Source: Deltaproteobacteria bacterium
GTDB taxonomy: Bacteria > Desulfobacterota > Desulfobacteria > Desulfobacterales > ETH-SRB1
Reading direction: 5' to 3'
Length of the DNA: 12,275 nt
Assembly: GCA_019314185.1 (NCBI GenBank)
Contig: JAFCZU010000173.1
Location: 1-12,275 of the forward strand
In this document: positions 7,295 through 11,832 of the stretch, in pieces
Position numbering within the stretch: the first letter of the stretch is position 1
Layout of the letters: each line of letters opens with the position of its first letter
Program-made: the position numbers and the translations under genes
The notes under the pieces: model-generated
The model's input: only the letters and a program-made list of their open reading frames with translations
What the model was told of the DNA's origin: nothing
Database searches by the model: none

Positions 7295-7396
7295 ATAGAA
7301 GGTGAGAAGGTTAGAGGGCTAGAAAAGAAGAAGGTTAGAGGGGGAGAGGGGCAGAAATTAAGAAAATCAGAAGATGAGAGGATAGGAAGAGAAGAG
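7295..7396 (+). repeat. Purine-rich low-complexity repeat (GAGAAGGTTAGAGG type)
   Basis: Starting a few bases after the kinase stop, the strand is almost pure A and G, with units such as GAGAAGGTTAGAGG and AGAAGAAGGTTAGAGG, ending in GAAGATGAGAGGATAGGAAG just before the start of the four-helix-bundle remnant. It stays open in one frame but its translation is only charged low-complexity residues. A stretch of the same composition in the opposite orientation follows that remnant at about 7693-7730, and similar purine-rich blocks lie inside the epimerase gene. Confidence 0.7.
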
Positions 7397-7688
7397 ATGG
7401 AGAGAAAAAAGCATATAAGGCATTTTAGGGATCTGGATGTGTATAGGCGTGGATTTGATGCGGCGATGGAGATATTTCAAATGACGAAAAAGGCGTTATC
7501 CTGCTGTGTTCAAGAACAAAATAACTGATTCAATGATGGAAGCATCGGAAACACAATGCTGGCTGGAGTTTTGCCTCGCCTGTCACTACATCAAGCAAGA
7601 TGTTTTCGATAAACTTGATAACGAGTATGAGCAATTAATTGCAAAGCTCAATTCCATGGAAATGAACGCGGAGAAATTCTGTTTCTAA
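7397..7688 (+). pseudogene. Four-helix-bundle protein (S23/23S rRNA IVP family), internal deletion and frame change
   Basis: From ATG 7397 the product begins MERKKHIRHFRDLDVYRRGF and runs through AAMEIFQMTKK, the first helix of the family. It then goes out of frame to a TGA at 7526-7528. The +1 frame picks up as RRYPAVFKNKITDSMMEASE and ends TQCWLEFCLACHYIKQDVFD then a tail AEKFCF, the last helices. What is missing is the family's middle part, usually beginning FPKEERYSLTDQ and including RSSRSVCANIAEA, about 30 residues. The join lies in the A-rich bases at about 7483-7492, so a deletion between short A/G-rich matches that also shifted the frame is the simplest account. Members are encoded in rRNA intervening sequences or stand alone; their function is poorly known. 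It is flanked by purine-rich repeats in inverted orientation. Confidence 0.8.
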
Positions 7689-7692
7689 GCTT

Positions 7693-7730
7693 TTTTCTAA
7701 TCTTCTTACGTTCTTATCCTCTTTCTGCTT
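7693..7730 (-). repeat. Inverted copy of the purine-rich repeat
   Basis: Read on the - strand this is purine-rich (CAGAAAGAGGATAAGAACGT, then AAGAAGATTAGAA), the same kind of sequence as 7295-7396 but opposite in direction. The two stretches bracket the four-helix-bundle remnant. The match is of composition and short units, not a perfect terminal inverted repeat. Confidence 0.5.
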
Positions 7731-7787
7731 AATAAAACACACTGTCTCGATCTTTAATTCGATGACGAATAGGAAAACTAAACAATT

Positions 7788-9146
7788 ATGAACATACTGG
7801 TAACAGGCGGAGCGGGGTTTATCGGTTCTCATACTGTAGATGCCTTACTTGAAAAAGGACATGATGTTACGATTCTGGATAATTTGCAAAAACCGGTGCA
7901 TTTGAAAGGCAAACCGGCATGGATTCCCAAGGAAGCGCGGTTTATCTTGGGAGATGTCAGAAACCGGGCCGATTGGGAAAAGGCCCTTGAAGGGGTGGAG
8001 GCAGTCTATCATCTGGCCGCCTACCAGGATTACCTGCCGGATTTTTCCACTTTTTTTCATGTCAATGTGGTCAGCACTGCCCTTTTGTATGAAATTGCCG
8101 TGGAGAAAAAGCTGGACCTGGCCCGGGTGGTTGTGGCCAGCAGCCAGTTTGTGCAGGGTGAAGGGCTGTATAGGTGCAAGAATAAAGCATGCGGAGGTCT
8201 AGAGACAGAAGTCGGAGATGAGAAGAAGAAGATAAGAGGGGAAGAAGGTGAGAAGGTAAGAGAGGACAGAGGACAGAGGACAGAGGACAAAAATACTGGG
8301 ATACTGGGATACTGGAATGCTGGGATAAAGAATACAGAGGTCGGAGGTCAGGGGGGTATTTTTCGAGGGGAGATTAGGCCGGAAGAGCAACTCAAGAGAG
8401 GGCAGTGGGAGACGTTGTGCCCCGTGTGCGGAAAACCGGCGCAGTGGCAGTGGACTCCCGAGACCCATGCGGCCCCGCCCAATGCCTATGCCATGGCCAA
8501 GTATTCCCAGGAGATGCAGGCCCTGACCTTTGGGCGCCGGTACCGGATCCCTTCTGTGGCCCTGCGCTATTCTATTGTCCAGGGTCCGCGGCAATCATTT
8601 TATAATACTTATAGCGGGGCGTGCCGGATCTTTTCTCTGAACTATTACTTTGGTAAAGCCCCTACCATTTATGAAGACGGATTGCAGTGCCGTGATTTTG
8701 TGAACATTCATGATGTAATTCGGGCAAATATCATGGCCTTGGAAGATGACCGGATGAATTATGGGGTATTTAATATTGGAGGCGGTCATTCTTACAATTT
8801 AATAGAATTTGCTGAAATCGTCCGGCAGGAGGTGCAGAAGAGAAGAAGATCAGAAGATGAGAAGGTGAGAAGGGAAGAAGATAAGAAGGATGGATGGACG
8901 GATGGACGGATGGATGAGTTGCCTGAGGCTAAGGTGCCGGGGCTTTACCGGTTTGGAGATACGAGGAATGCGTGTTCGGATATTTCGAAGATTAGAGCTT
9001 TGGGGTGGGAGCCGCAGTATTCACCTGCTGAGAGTGTAAGGGAGTATGTGGACTGGCTTTACGCCCAGGACAATCTGGAAGATATTCTGGCGTATGCGGA
9101 GAAAACTATGAAAAATATGAATGTGGTGCGCTCGGTAAGCGGGTGA
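7788..9146 (+). CDS. NAD-dependent sugar epimerase/dehydratase (extended SDR) with Cys-rich insert and repeat-derived insertions
   Basis: A 452-residue extended SDR that would act on a nucleotide sugar. It opens with the NAD-binding MNILVTGGAGFIGSH, has LGDVRN, VYHLAAYQ near residue 75, ASSQFVQGEG near 119, and the catalytic YxxxK at Y234 and K238 (NAYAMAKYSQE). Two cysteine pairs, C130/C135 (YRCKNKACG) and C211/C214 (LCPVCGK), form a zinc-ribbon-like insert known in one epimerase subfamily. Between the pairs lies a foreign-looking run of 50 codons of low complexity, and a second such run (KRRRSEDEKVRREEDKKDG and WTDGRMDE) interrupts the C-terminal region at about 8838-8920. Without them the length would be about 375, normal for the family. 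Both keep the frame, so the gene may still work. The stop is followed by a palindromic repeat and then the reductase gene. Confidence 0.9.
   Translation: MNILVTGGAGFIGSHTVDALLEKGHDVTILDNLQKPVHLKGKPAWIPKEARFILGDVRNRADWEKALEGVEAVYHLAAYQDYLPDFSTFFHVNVVSTALLYEIAVEKKLDLARVVVASSQFVQGEGLYRCKNKACGGLETEVGDEKKKIRGEEGEKVREDRGQRTEDKNTGILGYWNAGIKNTEVGGQGGIFRGEIRPEEQLKRGQWETLCPVCGKPAQWQWTPETHAAPPNAYAMAKYSQEMQALTFGRRYRIPSVALRYSIVQGPRQSFYNTYSGACRIFSLNYYFGKAPTIYEDGLQCRDFVNIHDVIRANIMALEDDRMNYGVFNIGGGHSYNLIEFAEIVRQEVQKRRRSEDEKVRREEDKKDGWTDGRMDELPEAKVPGLYRFGDTRNACSDISKIRALGWEPQYSPAESVREYVDWLYAQDNLEDILAYAEKTMKNMNVVRSVSG
8192..8341 (+). repeat. 150-bp in-frame low-complexity insertion between 8-bp direct repeats, inside the epimerase gene
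   Basis: The 8-mer CGGAGGTC occurs at 8192-8199 and again at 8342-8349, exactly 150 bases (50 codons) apart. Between them are purine-rich units (GAGATGAGAAGAAGAAGATA), GGACAGA repeats (about 8265-8289) and ATACTGG repeats (about 8293-8313). Taking out one 150-bp unit restores ACGGQGGIFRG across the cysteine-rich loop. Confidence 0.75.
8838..8920 (+). repeat. Second in-frame low-complexity insertion in the epimerase gene
   Basis: A purine-rich block (AGAAGAGAAGAAGATCAGAA, then GATGAGAAGGTGAGAAGG) followed by GGATGGATGGACGGATGG tetranucleotide units. It separates EFAEIVRQEVQ from LPEAKVPGLYRFGDTRN. The exact borders are not determined; about 25 codons seem to be extra compared with usual family members. 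Confidence 0.6.
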
Positions 9147-9265
9147 TTAGTTAATAGTTATTGGTTATTGGTAAAGGACCCCTGTGGGATGGGCGGAAGT
9201 TAATGGTTATTTGTTATTGGTGGATTGGATAACGAATAACAAATAACGGATAACCAATAACAACA
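9147..9265. repeat. Palindromic GTTATTGG element between epimerase and reductase genes
   Basis: There are two nested inverted repeats. The outer arms are GTTATTGGTTAT at 9157-9168 and ATAACCAATAAC at 9250-9261 (12 of 12 paired); the inner arms are GTTATTTGTTATT at 9206-9218 and AATAACAAATAAC at 9235-9247 (13 of 13), with a 16-base loop. The element begins right behind the epimerase TGA and ends at the reductase RBS. A related, shorter copy lies at 10090-10136. As RNA it could form a long AT-rich hairpin between the two cistrons. Confidence 0.75.
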
Positions 9266-9275
9266 GGAGATTGGT

Positions 9276-10103
9276 GTGCGTGTTCTGATCGTTGGCGCCA
9301 GCGGTTATGTTGGGCGGTGTCTTTGCAAAATATTATCCAGAAGCTACCAGGTTTTCGGCACTTTTTATCGAAACCAGGTTTTTTTTGGCGGGGAGGGGGG
9401 TTGCGTTGATATAAGGGATGAAGATGCTGTTCAAAATCTTGTTAAGCAGATCAGACCGGATGTCATTTTTCATCTTGCCTGGGATTTGAACGACTTAGAA
9501 GGATGTATTGTCGCTGGAACCAAAAATCTGTTGCGGGCCAGAAACGAGTACTGTTCGACAAGCCGTTTTATTTTCATTTCGACGGATGCGGTTTTTGACG
9601 GTGAGAGAGGTCTGTATAGGGAAAGCGATGTTCCTGCGCCGATTTGGCCGTATGGCGTGGCCAAAAGAAAGGCTGAGGTTGATACACTGGCTGCTGGCGG
9701 CACAGTGGTGAGGACTTCTCTGGTTTATGGGTTTGAACCTATGGATCCAAGAACGGCTGTTCTAAAGCGCGGACTGGAGACGGGTAATTTCAGTTACCCC
9801 TATTTTTCGGACGAGATACGGTGTCCGGTTTTTGTGGATGATTTGTGTGATGCCCTTGCGGAGATTGGAGAAGGCGGCATGGAGAGTGAACAGATAATAC
9901 ATGTGGCGGGACCGGTGGCGCTAAATCGTTTTGATTTTGCAGTGCTGCTTGCCTGTTATTTTGGTTATGACAAGTCGAAGGTGCCCGGGGGATTATTATC
10001 TGAAAGCCGTTTGGTGAGGCCCCGGGATTTGTCTCTGGATACCGGACTCGCACGGCGGATTCTTAAAACAAGGCTCAGAAGACTCGAAATGGTTATTGGT
10101 TAA
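9276..10103 (+). CDS. RmlD-like NAD(P)-dependent sugar reductase (SDR)
   Basis: A 275-residue SDR with GTG start 9276; AGGAGA (9265-9270) stands five bases upstream and the glycine-rich loop GASGYVG follows at residues 7-13, so this start is sound. Further motifs are VDIRDEDAV near 44, DVIFHLAWD near 64, FISTDAVFDGERGLYRESD (S102, T103; the RmlD signature STDYVFDG with Ala for Tyr), and the catalytic YxxxK at Y126 and K130 (PYGVAKRKAE). It belongs with dTDP-4-dehydrorhamnose reductase-like proteins, which reduce 4-keto sugars at the end of a deoxysugar pathway; with the heptose genes around it a keto-heptose substrate is possible. The last residues VIG and the TAA come from a GTTATTGG repeat, so the original C-terminus has probably been altered. 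Confidence 0.9.
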   Translation: MRVLIVGASGYVGRCLCKILSRSYQVFGTFYRNQVFFGGEGGCVDIRDEDAVQNLVKQIRPDVIFHLAWDLNDLEGCIVAGTKNLLRARNEYCSTSRFIFISTDAVFDGERGLYRESDVPAPIWPYGVAKRKAEVDTLAAGGTVVRTSLVYGFEPMDPRTAVLKRGLETGNFSYPYFSDEIRCPVFVDDLCDALAEIGEGGMESEQIIHVAGPVALNRFDFAVLLACYFGYDKSKVPGGLLSESRLVRPRDLSLDTGLARRILKTRLRRLEMVIG

Positions 10104-10136
10104 TTGTTCTTGGTGAATCGAATAACAAATAACGAA
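10090..10136 (+). repeat. Second copy of the GTTATTGG / AATAACAAATAACG repeat
   Basis: It has GGTTATTGGTTAATTGTT, then TTGGTGAAT and AATAACAAATAACG, matching the middle and right part of the element at 9206-9248 with small gaps. It covers the 3' end and stop of the reductase gene and runs to within a few bases of the nucleotidyltransferase ATG, whose RBS is weak. Confidence 0.7.
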
Positions 10137-10142
10137 AATACT

Positions 10143-10880
10143 ATGAAAGCTTTTTTACTTACAGCAGGGTTGGGAACGAGGTTAAGACCACTTACAGATA
10201 GCATGCCCAAGTGTCTTCTGCCTATTGGCGGACAGCCGCTTCTGGAGATCTGGCTGGAGTTGCTGGGTAAGCATGGGGTAAAGGAGGCGCTGGTTAATAC
10301 GCATTGGTATGCTGATAAAGTGGAGCGCTTCTTATCCGCAGATTACGCAGATCAAATAAATAATGAAAAGAGGCCAGAACCTAATATCAAGCTTTTTCAT
10401 GAGCCTAAATTGTTGGGGAGCGCAGGGACGTTGCTGGTCAATAGAGAGTGGGTTGTTGATGGGCAGCCTTTTTTTATTTTGTATGGGGATAATTTGACTA
10501 ATGTGGATCTGGGAAGGATGTATGCGTTTCATCTGGGGCATGGATTGCCATTTACTTTAGGGGTGTTTAAGGCGGAAAGGCCTGAAGCGTGCGGAATTGC
10601 GGATGTAGATAAAGAGGGGATAGTTACGGGGTTTGTAGAAAAGCCGGAGAGGCCGAGGTCTGATTTGGCGGCTGCGGGTGTGTATGTAGCAGATGGGAGG
10701 ATATTTGAGTATTTCCCGGAAGGTGCGGAGGGGATGAGGCCGTTGGATTTGGGATTTCATGTGATACCCAGGCTGGTGGGACATATGAAGGCGTACTTTA
10801 TTGAGGAATTTTTGATGGATATCGGGACAGTGGATTCGTATGAGAAGGCTCAGATGATTTGGAGTAGATTAGATAAATAA
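10143..10880 (+). CDS. Sugar-1-phosphate nucleotidyltransferase (NTP-transferase family)
   Basis: ATG 10143 is chosen because MKAFLLTAGLGTRLRPLTDS is the standard beginning of the family; an upstream in-frame TTG at 10104 would only add repeat-coded residues. The 245-residue enzyme joins an NTP and a sugar-1-phosphate to give an NDP-sugar. Motifs are the GxGTRLRPLT nucleotide loop, MPKCLLPIGGQPLLE, ILYGDNLTNVDLG (metal-binding Asp), GFVEKPERP, AGVYV and LMDIGTVDSYEKA. It is related to mannose-1-phosphate guanylyltransferases and to HddC, which makes GDP-heptose; the SIS isomerase and kinase nearby favour a heptose-1-phosphate substrate. The stretch FLSADYADQINNEKRPEPN includes an in-frame CGCAGATTACGCAGA repeat copy, absent from typical members. 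The TAA lies inside the left arm of an inverted-repeat element. Confidence 0.92.
   Translation: MKAFLLTAGLGTRLRPLTDSMPKCLLPIGGQPLLEIWLELLGKHGVKEALVNTHWYADKVERFLSADYADQINNEKRPEPNIKLFHEPKLLGSAGTLLVNREWVVDGQPFFILYGDNLTNVDLGRMYAFHLGHGLPFTLGVFKAERPEACGIADVDKEGIVTGFVEKPERPRSDLAAAGVYVADGRIFEYFPEGAEGMRPLDLGFHVIPRLVGHMKAYFIEEFLMDIGTVDSYEKAQMIWSRLDK
10333..10351 (+). repeat. CGCAGATTACGCAGA repeat copy inside the nucleotidyltransferase gene
   Basis: TATCCGCAGATTACGCAGA here is nearly the same as the intergenic copies that begin at 4089 and 5556. It encodes SADYAD in the surface loop before the strand NIKLFHEP. The whole extra segment, with the following A-rich bases, is perhaps 12-15 codons. Confidence 0.7.
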
Positions 10881-11091
10881 TTCACCACAGAGGCACAGAG
10901 GACACGGAGGGAGAATATTTTTCTCTGGACGGGTGACGACGTCCAGGGAAAAGATGCCTCACAGTTAAAAAGAGACTGGCAAACTGAAATGGATGGGGAT
11001 TAACCACGGAGGACTCGGAGGGAGAATATTTTTCTCCCGATCGGACAAAACAATAATTTTTCTTTGTTCTCAGTGCCTCTGTGGTGAATTA
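10878..11091. repeat. 214-bp non-coding element with 19-bp perfect terminal inverted repeats
   Basis: The left end TAATTCACCACAGAGGCAC (10878-10896) is the exact reverse complement of the right end at 11073-11091. Inside is a 21-bp direct repeat at 10905-10925 and 11016-11036 that contains GGGAGAATATTTTTCTC; in the second copy this forms a hairpin GGGAGAA/TTCTCCC (11020-11038). There is also a hairpin CTGGAC/GTCCAG at 10925-10930 and 10941-10946. I find no ORF of note. It fills the gap between the nucleotidyltransferase and isomerase genes and supplies the TAA of the former. It resembles a MITE-like or compound CACAGAGG repeat; no target-site duplication is evident. Confidence 0.75.
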
Positions 11092-11129
11092 ATTGTTAAA
11101 AACAGTTTGCGGCAAGGAGATGGAGGGTT

Positions 11130-11687
11130 ATGACGACTTTTTCTGTGGAATATATTGAACAGCTCAAGGATGTTCTGGATAGTTTTCCTCATGAGCAATT
11201 TGAGCGTTTAACTGAAGCCATGATGGATGCATATAGAGAAGACAGGCGTATTTTTGTGATGGGAAACGGCGGAAGTGCTTCTACGGCTTCACATTGGGTT
11301 TGCGATGTCAACAAGGGATGTTGTTTACATTTAGACAAGAAATTCAAAATGATATGTTTGAATGACAGCATTGCGACTATGCTGGCCTATGCCAATGATT
11401 TGTCATATGAAGATGTGTTTGCGGAGCAGTTAAAGAACTTTTTCGAGCCAGGTGACCTGGTGATTGGTGTATCGGGGAGTGGGAATTCCGGGAATGTGCT
11501 AAAAGCGATTGAATATGCTAATGGGAAAAAAGGTACAACCGTGGGTTTGTGCGGATACTCCGGTGGAAAACTTTACGATATGGTCGATATTCCTATCCTG
11601 GTAAAAATTGATGACATGCAGAAAGTTGAAGATGTTCACATGATTGTGGTTCATATGACGATGCAAAGGCTTTTGGAGCCCCAGTGA
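11130..11687 (+). CDS. gmhA: SIS-domain phosphosugar isomerase, GmhA-like (sedoheptulose-7-phosphate isomerase)
   Basis: A 185-residue single SIS domain protein. AAGGAG (11114-11119) and GGAGGG (11122-11127) precede the ATG. After an N-terminal helix comes RRIFVMGNGGSASTASHWVC (residues about 39-58), the phosphosugar loop of GmhA, then ATMLAYANDLSYEDVFAEQL, GDLVIGVSGSGNSGNVLKAI (second Ser-rich loop, near 110) and the C-terminal helix KVEDVHMIVVHMTMQRL with the histidines typical of the active-site end. GmhA converts D-sedoheptulose-7-phosphate to D-glycero-D-manno-heptose-7-phosphate, the first step of NDP-heptose synthesis. The kinase at 6300 and the nucleotidyltransferase at 10143 would act after it. 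DiaA and other SIS proteins look similar, so the symbol rests partly on context. Length is slightly under the usual 190-200. Confidence 0.87.
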   Translation: MTTFSVEYIEQLKDVLDSFPHEQFERLTEAMMDAYREDRRIFVMGNGGSASTASHWVCDVNKGCCLHLDKKFKMICLNDSIATMLAYANDLSYEDVFAEQLKNFFEPGDLVIGVSGSGNSGNVLKAIEYANGKKGTTVGLCGYSGGKLYDMVDIPILVKIDDMQKVEDVHMIVVHMTMQRLLEPQ

Positions 11688-11711
11688 AATAGAAAACCAG
11701 AGGCATTTCAC
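11684..11711 (+). terminator. Weak hairpin over the isomerase stop codon
   Basis: GTGAAAT (11684-11690, containing the TGA) is a perfect inverted match to ATTTCAC (11705-11711) with a 14-base loop. No T-run follows, so it is at best a weak or Rho-type 3' end structure. Confidence 0.25.
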
Positions 11712-11806
11712 GGGATAGAGATTTAGGGATTGAGGAATTTAGGAATAAAAGCAAATTTAGGATAACTAATATTCAGCCACGAATTGACACAAATGGACTC
11801 GAATAA
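11712..11806 (+). repeat. Low-complexity intergenic sequence (GATTTAGGGATTGAGG and CCACGAATTGACAC types)
   Basis: Two further kinds of repetitive-looking sequence follow the isomerase gene: GAGATTTAGGGATTGAGGAA with a later AAATTTAGGA, and GCCACGAATTGACACAAATG at about 11777-11796. They resemble short repeats seen scattered in other genomes of this kind, but within the window each occurs once, so the repeat call is an inference. Confidence 0.4.
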
Positions 11807-11832
11807 AGAAATATGGAGGTTAGAGATTTCAG

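Noticed and set aside
7265..7396. N-terminal extension of the four-helix-bundle protein
   Set aside because: The in-frame upstream codons are only purine-rich repeat; family homology begins at ATG 7397, which has its own AGGAAGAGAAG context.
8265..8313. Possible CRISPR or tandem-repeat array (GGACAGA and ATACTGG units)
   Set aside because: The units are 7-9 bases with no spacers and they stay in frame inside a gene.
8199..8594. 131-codon ORF on the - strand
   Set aside because: It is the complement of the low-complexity insertion and the cysteine-rich part of the epimerase; its sequence is repetitive Pro/Ser/Leu with no domain.
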